Of a DNA stretch of 64,000 nucleotides, positions 1-7,922 are shown piece after piece. The notes under the pieces were generated by a model. It searched no databases, was not told where the DNA came from, and was given only the letters and a program-made list of their open reading frames with translations. Both the position numbers and the translations under genes were made by a program. Source of the DNA: Chitinophaga deserti. Its GTDB lineage: Bacteria > Bacteroidota > Bacteroidia > Chitinophagales > Chitinophagaceae. Within the stretch, counting starts at the first letter, position 1, and each line of letters begins with the position of its first letter. The stretch lies in assembly GCF_003149455.1 (NCBI RefSeq), contig NZ_QFFK01000010.1, positions 1 to 64,000 on the forward strand, in the 5' to 3' direction.

Positions 1-252
1 TAATAAGCCTACTTTGTTTTTAATTAACTTTACCGCTACATTCATGTCTGGCAGTTTTAAAGGGTTGATTAAAAGTGTGGTTACTTAAAATTAACCCTAA
101 CTGTCAGATTAAATCGTAGCTATTTCACCTTATGTAATTGATGTAATTTATTAGCCCTGACATTTAATTGACCACGAACCTGCATAAAGATAATTACAAA
201 TATTTCATATTGCCCCCTCTAAAGATATTAGGCTTGTTTTACCCTTACAACC
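1..252. other. AT-rich gene-free left edge
   Basis: This stretch is AT-rich and has no open frame with coding character on either strand. I see no RNA gene, terminator or promoter that I can support. It lies downstream, on the minus strand, of the possible decayed repeat gene. Confidence 0.5.
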
Positions 253-1258
253 CTAATTAGCCTGCATTAGTATGCAAGGTGAATAAACTTCACCACCATC
301 AGCACGAACAGTTCCATCACCTTCATCACCTCTACAACTCCATTAGCTCCAACAACTCTTACAACTCCATCAACTCTTACAACTTTATCATCCCCTTCAA
401 CTTTTACATCACAATCAGTTTCTTCAACTTCATCACTTCTATCAACTCTTACAACACTATCAGCTCCTTCAACTCTAACAACCCCAATAGCTCTTACAAC
501 TCCATCGCTTCCTTAAACTCCAGAAACACTTTCAACTCTTACAACACTATCAGCTCCTTCAACTCTAACAACCACAATAGCACCTACAACTCCATCGCTT
601 CCTTCAACTCCATCAACACTTTTAACTCCATCAGCTTCATTAACTCCATCAACTCCAATAGCTCCTACATCTCAATCGTCTAACTCCATCAACACTTATA
701 ACTCCATCAGCTTCATTAACTTCATCAACTCCAATAGCTCCTACAACTCAATCGCTTCCTAACTCCATCAACACTTACAACACCATCAACTTCTACAACT
801 TGATCAACACCATCAACACTTATAACTCCATCAGCTTCTACGACTTCATTACCTCCATCAACTCTTACAACTACAATAGCTCCTTCAACTCCATCACTTC
901 CTTCAGCTCCATCAGCTCTTACAACACTTACAACTCCAATAGCTCATATAACTCCATCGCTTCCTTTTACTCCATCAACACCTAGAACTCCATCAGCTTC
1001 TACAACTTCATCAACTACATCAACTCTTACAACTCCAAGTTCTCCTGGAACTCCATCGCTTCCTTCAACTCCAATAACTCTTATAACTTCATCATCTCCT
1101 TCAATTCTTACAATACCATCAGCTCCTGCAACTTCATCTCCATCTCCACCTCCACCTTGCTTCAATCAACTCTTACAACTCCTATCACTTCCATCGCCAC
1201 CCTCACCTCCAACATTTCCTTCATCTACATCATATTTCCACTCTTCCAAATCCTCTCC
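253..1258 (-). pseudogene. Possible decayed Gly-X-Y repeat protein gene
   Basis: Read on the minus strand, the repeat translates as triplets such as GVE, GSD, GVP, GVD and GVK, with glycine at every third position. This resembles a collagen-like repeat in which many Gly codons have become Arg, Glu or Val. Non-repetitive coding-like flanks remain. On the 5' side a frame after an in-frame stop at 1259-1261 reads LEEWKYDVDEGNVGGEGGDG. On the 3' side a frame reads VRADGGEVYSPCILMQAN and ends at a TAG at 253-255. These flanks lie in different frames from each other and from the middle, and in-frame stops occur, so no intact product is possible. I see no convincing start codon or promoter. The alternative is that the whole block is non-coding and the flanks are chance. 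Confidence 0.3.
289..1235. repeat. Degenerate 9-bp tandem repeat (minisatellite-like), about 0.95 kb
   Basis: The block is built from 9-bp units. The plus-strand core is close to ATCAACTCC and the minus-strand core close to GGAGTTGAT, and copies differ mainly in the last three bases of the unit. The period is a multiple of three, so it gives an Asn-Ser-X pattern on the plus strand and a Gly-Val-X pattern on the minus strand. The phase slips by single bases in several places, for example near 697-706 and 1180-1190. Base use is unlike the rest of the window: the plus strand is strongly pyrimidine-rich and G-poor. I infer repeat expansion and later decay. Confidence 0.75.
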
Positions 1259-1261
1259 TTA

Positions 1262-1585
1262 ATATTAATTCAGAATAAGATCTTTTTATAACTAATGTCC
1301 TTGCCAGATAAGTGAATAACTTCACTTTGTTTAGTATTATTAGCCAGCTTTATTTTAATAGAAAATCCTTGTTGATTCCAATTAATTTCTCTGAATGCAT
1401 AATTCTGTTAGCAACTTACTCTTTTACAGGACCTATAGACTCCCCTTTGCAATTACCCAATTTTAGATAATCACTACATATTCTACTATAGGAAGTATGT
1501 TTGATCAACCAAACCTGGTTTGAACTAGTGCTGTTAATAGGGCAATAATCTAATTCCACTACGCAGATACAATGCGTAGTGAAAC
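1262..1585. other. Intergenic, nothing recognised
   Basis: AT-rich spacer between the repeat block and the SDR gene. There is a TTTG at 1519-1522, but no matching -7 box at the expected spacing. I see no RNA gene or terminator. Confidence 0.4.
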
Positions 1586-1621
1586 TTGATCTTTACCTCC
1601 CCAACAAACCTCGAAAAACGT

Positions 1622-2572
1622 ATGAAACCATTGCAAGGAAAAATCATCCTCGTTGCTGGTGCAACCCGTGGCGCAGGAAGAGGCATTGCCTCAATGCTCG
1701 GCGAGGCCGGTGCTACAGTATACTGCTCAGGCCGTAGCATAAAAGGTGCACCCGCTTCCGGCCCCAAACGTCCAGAAACCATAGATGAGACAGCCGAAAT
1801 CGTTACGAAATTAGGTGGTATCGGAATCCCTGTCAGAACGGACCATAGCAAAGAAGAAGAAGTCATAGCCCTGATGGATCGTATCCGTTCTGATCACGGA
1901 CATCTGGATGTACTGGTAAATGATGTATGGGGTGGTGATTCCCTCATGCAATGGAACCAGCCATTTTGGGAGAATGACCTGTCTAAAGGTTTCCAGATGC
2001 TACGGCAGGCTATAGATACCCATATCATAACTGCCAAATATGCTGTGCCCCTTATGTTACCACAAAAAAAAGGACTGATTATAGAGGTGACAGATGGTGA
2101 TGGTTATTTTTACCGCGGTCAATTATTCTATGACCTGGTTAAAACTTCAGTTATCCGGCTCGCATTCACCATGAACCAGGAGCTAGAGGACTATGGCATT
2201 GGAGCATTGGCTGTTACGCCCGGTTTCTTAAGATCAGAAGCTATGCTTGAACACTTCGGTGTTGCAGAATCCAATTGGAAAGACGGGACGCGTGTAGATC
2301 CCAACTGGATAGCTTCTGAAACACCATGGTTTGTTGGGCGGGCTGTGGCAGCATTGGCAGCTGATCCCAAAGTGTTTGATAAACGGGGGAAAGTCTTTAG
2401 TTCATGGAATCTTTCGGATGAATATAAATTCTCCGATCGTGATGGAAGCCGGCCACATTGGGGCAACTATGTCCGTAGCACAATTCCGGAATATTTGCAC
2501 AAACCGTTAGACGATGAATTCTACAGCTATTGGCACTTGCCTTCCGGGAAAAAAATCGGTGGAGATGCCTAG
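1622..2572 (+). CDS. SDR-family oxidoreductase (DHRS1-like)
   Basis: A 316-residue short-chain dehydrogenase/reductase, predicted to be a cytosolic NAD(P)-dependent oxidoreductase of unknown substrate. The Rossmann nucleotide-binding motif GATRGAGRG is at residues 13-21 and an NDVWGG motif starts at residue 100, where classical members have NNAG. The catalytic Tyr170-x-x-x-Lys174 is present in YDLVK. The usual catalytic serine, 13 residues before the Tyr, is Thr157. I chose the ATG at 1622 because the protein then begins directly before the Rossmann strand; a TTG at 1586 would add 12 residues of no family character. The gene converges on hisS across a shared palindromic terminator, and no metabolic neighbour hints at the substrate. 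The family is certain; the reaction is not. Confidence 0.88.
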   Translation: MKPLQGKIILVAGATRGAGRGIASMLGEAGATVYCSGRSIKGAPASGPKRPETIDETAEIVTKLGGIGIPVRTDHSKEEEVIALMDRIRSDHGHLDVLVNDVWGGDSLMQWNQPFWENDLSKGFQMLRQAIDTHIITAKYAVPLMLPQKKGLIIEVTDGDGYFYRGQLFYDLVKTSVIRLAFTMNQELEDYGIGALAVTPGFLRSEAMLEHFGVAESNWKDGTRVDPNWIASETPWFVGRAVAALAADPKVFDKRGKVFSSWNLSDEYKFSDRDGSRPHWGNYVRSTIPEYLHKPLDDEFYSYWHLPSGKKIGGDA

Positions 2573-2602
2573 GAATAATTAACTGTTTAAACCATAAAGA
2601 AA

Positions 2603-2640
2603 AATGGCGCCGGATATCCGGCGCCATTACAATTTTATAT
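2603..2640. terminator. Bidirectional rho-independent terminator
   Basis: A perfect 26-bp palindrome (2603-2628) with A-rich sequence on its left and ACAATTTT on its right. It lies between two convergent genes (SDR and hisS) and can serve both strands. Confidence 0.85.
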
Positions 2641-2642
2641 CG

Positions 2643-3989
2643 TTAGAATTCAAAAGTATCCAGCTCTTCAGGACTTAATGAGTAACGTTGTTTCACTATC
2701 ATATTCCTGAATGATATCTTACCAGGTGCACTGTCTTCCACATATCCGATATATGGGATGCCACGTTTTTCAGCATACTTGAATTGCTTATCCTGCTTAA
2801 TGTCGTCAGGATATATTTCGGTATTGATACCTCTCTGACGCAGGCGGGTTACATAGCCGAATACCTCAGCCAGTTTTCCTGCACCCGGATGGAAGAATAT
2901 AACCTGACTACCTTGCTGAGCGGTTTCCGGGAACAACTGAAGTTCTTCGAGAACATCATAAATTCTGTCTACTCCGAAAGAAATTCCTACTCCGGAAATA
3001 CCTGGCAGACCAAATAATCCAGTAAGGTCATCATAACGGCCGCCACCACCAATGCTACCCATATTTACATGAGCGGGCGCTTTCACTTCCACAATCATCC
3101 CGGTATAGTAATTGAGGCCGCGCGCAAGCGTGAGATCGATCTCCGGAAGGGAACTGAATGCAGTTAAACCGCTGCCGATAATGAACCGCAGTTCTTCCAC
3201 GCCTTTCAGCCCTGTAGGAGAATTCGTGAAAAGCTGAGAAAGTCGCTCCAGTTTAGATTCGTTGGAACCTTGCAGAGAAATAAATTCCATTACAAGATCG
3301 ATTTCTTTTGCCGCAAGCCCACGCTGTGCAAGCTCCTCTCGTACACCGTTATCTCCGATTTTATCGAGCTTATCGATGGCAATTGTGATATCAAGCATCA
3401 GATCCGGGCGGCCAACCAATTCCGCAAGTCCGGTCAGAACTTTGCGGTTATTAATTTTCATGCGGTAGTTACCGAGACCAAGATTGTTAAATACGGTATC
3501 GTAAATCTGTAAGAGTTCAATTTCATTAAGGAGAGAGTTACTGCCTACCACGTCTGCATCGCATTGGTAGAACTCCCGGTAACGGCCACGCTGGGGTTTA
3601 TCTCCACGCCAAACGGGTTGCATCTGATAACGTCTGAAAGGAAGTTGCAATTTCCCGTGATTCATTACCACATAGCGCGCAAATGGGATCGTAAGATCGT
3701 ATTTGAGGGATTTTTCGCAAAGCAAAAGCCCCAGTTCACGACTGTCTTTTGCCATTTGAGCTTGTCCCAGAATATTCGGACCGTTGTTGATAATCTTAAA
3801 GATGAGTTTATCACCTTCTTCGCCGTATTTGCCGAGGAGGGTAGAGGTATTTTCCATGGCGGGAGTTTCCAGCGGCTGGAATCCAAACCGCTCGAAAGAT
3901 TGCCGGATGGTGGCGAAAATGTAATTGCGTTTGCGGACAACGTCCGGACCAAAGTCGCGGGTCCCTTGCGGGATGCTGAGTTTTACCAT
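2643..3989 (-). CDS. hisS: Histidyl-tRNA synthetase
   Basis: A 448-residue class II aminoacyl-tRNA synthetase that charges tRNA-His with histidine in the cytosol. The N-terminus IPQGTRDFGPD is the family hallmark. The histidine-binding loop reads ARGLNYYTG, followed by a GGGGRYDDL motif, and an anticodon-binding domain forms roughly the last 100 residues. The ATG at 3989 gives the normal MVKLSIPQGT start; a TTG 15 bases upstream would only add five residues. The phosphatase gene ends 31 bases upstream on the same strand, so the two are probably cotranscribed. Confidence 0.97.
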   Translation of the reverse strand: MVKLSIPQGTRDFGPDVVRKRNYIFATIRQSFERFGFQPLETPAMENTSTLLGKYGEEGDKLIFKIINNGPNILGQAQMAKDSRELGLLLCEKSLKYDLTIPFARYVVMNHGKLQLPFRRYQMQPVWRGDKPQRGRYREFYQCDADVVGSNSLLNEIELLQIYDTVFNNLGLGNYRMKINNRKVLTGLAELVGRPDLMLDITIAIDKLDKIGDNGVREELAQRGLAAKEIDLVMEFISLQGSNESKLERLSQLFTNSPTGLKGVEELRFIIGSGLTAFSSLPEIDLTLARGLNYYTGMIVEVKAPAHVNMGSIGGGGRYDDLTGLFGLPGISGVGISFGVDRIYDVLEELQLFPETAQQGSQVIFFHPGAGKLAEVFGYVTRLRQRGINTEIYPDDIKQDKQFKYAEKRGIPYIGYVEDSAPGKISFRNMIVKQRYSLSPEELDTFEF

Positions 3990-4020
3990 GCTATATAGCG
4001 TCAAGAAGGTTTAAAATGTC

Positions 4021-4455
4021 TTATCCACGGCTTATGATGCGCTCACATGCACCTTGAATGAGTTTGAACACTGGTTCGAAAAGTGCGTCGTCGTACCAGG
4101 GATCGGGTACCGGCTGCTGGTCGTTCAGCAACAATTGTACCTTTAGTCTGTCGGCCTCAGAGCGGGCTTTCTGCAGCACATCCCGGTAATTGTCGAGGTC
4201 CATGACGAAGATCCGGTCAAACTGGTCGAAATCGGCTGTGGAGAACTGTCTGCCACGGAGTCCGGAGATGTCAATTCCATGTTTTTTAGCCACTGCAATG
4301 GATCTGCGATCGGGAGGATGGCCAACATGCCAGTTGCCGGTTCCTGCTGAGTCGATTTGCCAATTCAGTCCTTTTTGGGACGAAAGGTGGCGGAGGATGC
4401 CTTCGGCAAGAGGAGACCGGCAAAGATTGCCAAGGCAGACCATCAATATTTTCAT
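4021..4455 (-). CDS. Low-molecular-weight protein tyrosine phosphatase
   Basis: A 144-residue enzyme of the arsenate-reductase-like LMW phosphatase family. The P-loop C-x5-R-S is complete (Cys7 to Arg13, CLGNLCRS), and the general-acid Asp lies in the DPWYDD motif (Asp118). In bacteria this family removes phosphate from phosphotyrosine, often on polysaccharide-export kinases, but no such kinase or capsule gene is in view, so the target is unknown. It lies directly upstream of hisS, and a good -7 box (4541-4548) lies upstream of its ATG. Confidence 0.93.
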   Translation of the reverse strand: MKILMVCLGNLCRSPLAEGILRHLSSQKGLNWQIDSAGTGNWHVGHPPDRRSIAVAKKHGIDISGLRGRQFSTADFDQFDRIFVMDLDNYRDVLQKARSEADRLKVQLLLNDQQPVPDPWYDDALFEPVFKLIQGACERIISRG

Positions 4456-4781
4456 GTTTGCTCGCTTGACCGAGAGTAGCTGATATTCAAAGAGTTGATT
4501 CTTTCTATGACTATACTTCCTCCCGATTTTTCTGACCGCAAACCTACCGAATTTTCAGGGAAACCACTAACGCATTTTGGAGTAATTGCATATGTTAAAA
4601 CTTTGTGGTATTATGGAAATTGAAAGGATCAGCATCATCTTCCTGAAAGCTTTTGAAGCAGCCTGAAAATTTTTAACAAACGAATAAAAGTTTGATACGG
4701 TAGAAAAAAGCATTTTTTTTGTATACTTGTAATTTGCCACCAATGCGACAGGAGAACGACAATACGAACACAAGGAGGAAC
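4456..4781. other. Divergent intergenic region (326 bp)
   Basis: This gap separates the minus-strand phosphatase from the plus-strand small membrane protein. It contains a -7 box for the minus strand at 4541-4548. For the plus strand a TTTG at 4691 and a TATACTTG at 4722 are wrongly spaced, so I cannot assign that promoter. Confidence 0.5.
4541..4548 (-). promoter_or_regulatory. Bacteroidota -7 box upstream of the phosphatase-hisS pair
   Basis: On the minus strand this reads TAGGTTTG, a full match to TAnnTTTG. The -33 element 19 bases upstream is poor (TTAG-like). The transcript leader would be about 80 bases. Confidence 0.5.
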
Positions 4782-4976
4782 ATGTCATACCGCCCGATGG
4801 GCGAGATACTAAGGGGAGTAATTTTTATTCTTTTCAGTTTGTATGCATTGTTTTCAGAGCAACTCGGAATGGGACAGTTATTTAATTCGCAAACATTAGT
4901 TTACATATTTGCCGGCGTATTGGGCGCTTATGGATTATTTCGTGTCTACAGGGGTATCAAACAAATATTCTTTTAA
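4782..4976 (+). CDS. Small two-helix membrane protein
   Basis: A 64-residue protein of unknown function. It has two predicted transmembrane stretches, about residues 8-27 and 40-58, joined by a short loop, and a basic C-terminus (RVYRGIKQIFF). I chose the ATG at 4782 because an AAGGAGGAA Shine-Dalgarno sequence lies just upstream and the longer frame has no family character. It is followed 21 bases later by a PstS-like lipoprotein and then a TPR protein, so it is probably the first gene of that operon. In many Bacteroidota genomes PstS-like and TPR genes follow exbB/exbD; none are here. Confidence 0.7.
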   Translation: MSYRPMGEILRGVIFILFSLYALFSEQLGMGQLFNSQTLVYIFAGVLGAYGLFRVYRGIKQIFF

Positions 4977-4997
4977 CCAAGTATCACCACAGTGCTT

Positions 4998-5921
4998 ATG
5001 TTTTTAAAAGCTAAAAACTGGATGGGCTTAGCGTTCGCGACGGTTACCGTATCGATGCTGGCTACAGGATGCGGGGGCTCCGGCTCTCAGCAAGGTGAAC
5101 TGGACACCCCCACGAAAGGAGAGATTCATATTTCGGTTGATAAAACTTATCAGCCGCTGCTTGAATCAGAAATAAGGGTGTTCCAGTCGCAATACCCGAA
5201 TGCGAAGATCATAGCAGATTATAAACCTGAAGCAGAATGTTTCAAGGATTTGTTTGACGATAGCGCCCGGCTCATTATCGTGACCCGTGAACTGAAAGAA
5301 AACGAACTGGAATTTTTCAAAAAGGAAAAAATACGCCCTCAAAGCGGAAAGCTTGCAACAGATGCCATTGCGCTGATCGTAAATCATAACAATGCAGATT
5401 CTATCCTAACCATGGATCAGGTGCGTGAGATTATGAACGGAAAAGCGCAGAAGAAGTGGAACATCGTGTTTGATGATCAGAATTCAAGCACCGTCCGTTT
5501 CATTCTTGATTCTATCAACAAAGGCCAGCCGCTGCCACCCAATACAATGGCTGCCAAGTCCAATACCGAGGTACTGGCTCATGTTGAAAAAGATAAAGAT
5601 GCAATAGGTGTGATAGGTGTTAACTGGATTTCTGATACGAACGATTCCACTGCTATTGAATTCAGCAACCGCGTTACCACTGTAAAGCTGCGGGGCGACG
5701 GATATACGGATTTCGTGAAACCGTATCAATACTACATAGGAACTAAATCTTACCCGCTCACACGGGGTATGTATTATATACTGAAAGAGCCGCGTCAGGG
5801 ACTGGGATCAGGCTTTGTAACTTTTCTTTCCTCCCAGCCAGGCCAACTTGTGATCGGCAAATTCAAATTATTCCCTGCCCGTTTAAACATCGTGTTCCGG
5901 GAAGCCACTTTAACAGAGTAA
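4998..5921 (+). CDS. PstS-like substrate-binding lipoprotein
   Basis: A 307-residue lipoprotein of the phosphate-binding PstS-like superfamily. The signal peptide ends in a lipobox (LATGC, acylated Cys25). The mature part begins with the GEIHISVDKTYQPLLES pattern seen in Bacteroidota members and has the two-lobe periplasmic-binding-protein layout, including the ALIVNHNNADSILTMDQVREI segment typical of PstS. The ATG at 4998 gives a good signal peptide; a GTG six bases upstream is possible. There are no pstC, pstA or pstB genes nearby, so import by an ABC transporter is not supported. The coupling to TPR genes suggests an envelope or TonB-linked role, which is inference. Confidence 0.82.
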   Translation: MFLKAKNWMGLAFATVTVSMLATGCGGSGSQQGELDTPTKGEIHISVDKTYQPLLESEIRVFQSQYPNAKIIADYKPEAECFKDLFDDSARLIIVTRELKENELEFFKKEKIRPQSGKLATDAIALIVNHNNADSILTMDQVREIMNGKAQKKWNIVFDDQNSSTVRFILDSINKGQPLPPNTMAAKSNTEVLAHVEKDKDAIGVIGVNWISDTNDSTAIEFSNRVTTVKLRGDGYTDFVKPYQYYIGTKSYPLTRGMYYILKEPRQGLGSGFVTFLSSQPGQLVIGKFKLFPARLNIVFREATLTE

Positions 5922-5961
5922 AAACTTAAATACTGATAACACAACTAAAACCGGATTGCTC

Positions 5962-7680
5962 ATGAACAGAAGGAAAAGTTTATTTGTAGCCATGCTCTGT
6001 ATAGCCAACGGAGCTATGGCGCAAACTGTGGAAGATGGATTGAAGGATCTGTACTATGGCAAGTATCAGACTGCCAAACAGAATCTCGAAAAAGCCATTG
6101 CCGCAAAACCTGCAGATGACCGCGCTTATTACTACCTCGGCATAGCCGAATTAGGTCTGGAAAATAAAGACGCTGCCGCCGCTGCCTTCACTAAAGGCCT
6201 CGCTGCCGTGCCTACTTCCCAGCTCCTGCTGGTGGCTCAGGGTCGTATTGATCTCCTGAATGGTAAAACTGCTGAAGCGAAACAAAAATTCGAAGCAGCC
6301 AGCACTGCCACGGAAGGTCGTGATGGTGAAGTAGCCCGTGCTATTGCTGATGCTAACACAGAAGTAAAAGGCGGCGACCGTGGATACGCACTCGCTATCA
6401 TGGATAAGCTCTTCAACAACGAAGGCCGTAAAAAGAAACAGATCTACACGCCAATTGCAGCCGATCATATCGAGCATGGTGACGCATACCGTTACCTCGG
6501 TGGCGAAAATGGTGGTAAAGCTATCATGGCTTACGAAAAAGCCCTCGAACTTGACGCTAACAACGCTGAAGCTGTAATGAAACAGGGTCTTGTTAACTAC
6601 AACGCCCGCCTCCTCCAGCAAGCCGTGGCCGACTGGTCGAAAGCTACCAACATGGATGCCAACTATGCACCTGCTTACTTTGAGCTGTATCAGTTCTACA
6701 TCACCCAACGTAAGGAGCAATTCTCCCTCCCCCACGCTGCACAATACCTGCAGAAATATGTGGAAGTAGGCGATCCCTCCGATAAATCCAAGAACGAATA
6801 CTACCTCGCAGCTATCAACTTCTATCAGAAGGACTATGATGGTGCCATCAGCAAAGCCAAATCTCTCCTGCCACAGGCTAATGACGTTTATAAAGGAAAG
6901 CTCACCCTGCTGGCTGCCGACGCGCATCTGCAAAAAGGTGACTCCCTCTCCGCAAAAGCCCTCATGGATGAGCGTGTGAAAACCGTTTCCGCTGACCAGC
7001 TGCAGACAAACGATTATAAACTGCTCAGCGCCATCTACGGCAAACTGAAAAGCACTGACTCTGCTACCCAGGCAGGATACCAGCAAACTGCCGGTCTCTA
7101 TCTGGAGAAATATGCAGAAAGCGATACGACCACCGACGCGGAAAAATTCCGTAACGTGGCAGAAGCTTTCAAAGACATGCGTAATTACAGCAAAGCTGCA
7201 CAATGGTATGGCAAAGCACTGGAGGTGAAAGAGAATCCCTCAGCTATGTCTGACCAGTTCTACAAAGCATTCTATGAATACTACGCAGGCACTTACGGAG
7301 CTTCTGACTCTACCTGGTCTGACTTCACTGTGAAGTACCCCACCCAAACCACTGGTTTCTACTGGAAAGGGATGGCTAACTTCGCACTCGATCAGCAAGC
7401 CAAGGAAGGCCGTGCTAAAGATGCCTTCGAGAAATACATCTCCCTCGTTAAGCCTGAAGACGAAGCCCGTAACAAACGCTTCCTTCTCAACGCTTATACG
7501 TACCTGATGCTGTATCACTACAATAAGGAAGATCAGGCTGCCATGCAACCTTACATGGACAAACTGGTGGCAATCGACCCCAACAATGATACCGTACGCC
7601 AGGTGAAGGAGTTCCTTTCTTCCTCTAACAAGTCTACCGGAACATCTGCAAAAGCAGGTACCGCAAACGGTTCTAAATAA
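5962..7680 (+). CDS. Secreted TPR-repeat protein, copy 1
   Basis: A 572-residue protein with a signal peptide (MNRRKSLFVAMLCIANGAMAQ, cut after AMA). The rest is built of tetratricopeptide-like helical pairs, for example DDRAYYYLGIAELGLENKD near residue 55 and NAEAVMKQGLVNYNARLLQQA near 205, and it has a Ser/Lys-rich tail. TPR arrays bind proteins; no enzymatic motif is present. It follows the PstS-like gene by 40 bases and is ended by a strong terminator. The ATG at 5962 is preferred over a TTG six bases earlier because it begins a standard signal peptide. The next gene is a close paralogue, so this is a tandem duplication. Confidence 0.85.
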   Translation: MNRRKSLFVAMLCIANGAMAQTVEDGLKDLYYGKYQTAKQNLEKAIAAKPADDRAYYYLGIAELGLENKDAAAAAFTKGLAAVPTSQLLLVAQGRIDLLNGKTAEAKQKFEAASTATEGRDGEVARAIADANTEVKGGDRGYALAIMDKLFNNEGRKKKQIYTPIAADHIEHGDAYRYLGGENGGKAIMAYEKALELDANNAEAVMKQGLVNYNARLLQQAVADWSKATNMDANYAPAYFELYQFYITQRKEQFSLPHAAQYLQKYVEVGDPSDKSKNEYYLAAINFYQKDYDGAISKAKSLLPQANDVYKGKLTLLAADAHLQKGDSLSAKALMDERVKTVSADQLQTNDYKLLSAIYGKLKSTDSATQAGYQQTAGLYLEKYAESDTTTDAEKFRNVAEAFKDMRNYSKAAQWYGKALEVKENPSAMSDQFYKAFYEYYAGTYGASDSTWSDFTVKYPTQTTGFYWKGMANFALDQQAKEGRAKDAFEKYISLVKPEDEARNKRFLLNAYTYLMLYHYNKEDQAAMQPYMDKLVAIDPNNDTVRQVKEFLSSSNKSTGTSAKAGTANGSK

Positions 7681-7705
7681 TTCCGTCTCAACCACGGATA
7701 TCACC

Positions 7706-7736
7706 GGCAGCGCCCACACGGGCGCTGCCTTTTTTT
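7706..7736 (+). terminator. Rho-independent terminator after TPR copy 1
   Basis: A 10-bp GC-rich stem (7706-7715 with 7720-7729), a four-base ACAC loop and a run of seven T. Confidence 0.93.
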
Positions 7737-7761
7737 ATGCCCGGTTTTAACGTTTTCTCCA

Positions 7762-7792
7762 TTGTTTTTACGGGAAAAAATGGGTAAATTCA
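7762..7792 (+). promoter_or_regulatory. Candidate promoter for TPR copy 2
   Basis: TTG at 7762-7764, 20 bases, then TAAATTCA at 7785-7792, close to the TTTG-N19-TAnnTTTG pattern. It lies between the terminator of copy 1 and the start of copy 2 and would give a leader of about 125 bases. Confidence 0.4.
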
Positions 7793-7922
7793 GAGGACGC
7801 GCCGGGCTGTAGCGTGGTTGCAGCCACCATTCTGGCATGTTTTTTTATTACATGAACCCATATCGCAGCCGAACTTAAAGGGCTTCGGTAATGTTTAGTT
7901 TAACGGTTTAAAACATTTCAAT

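Noticed and set aside
279..683. A 134-codon plus-strand frame rich in His then Asn-Ser-X
   Set aside because: It is a by-product of the 9-bp repeat. It has no signal peptide, domain or promoter, and the minus-strand reading has better non-repetitive flanks.
289..1235. CRISPR array
   Set aside because: The repeat is contiguous with a 9-bp period and has no spacers; no cas genes are present in the window.
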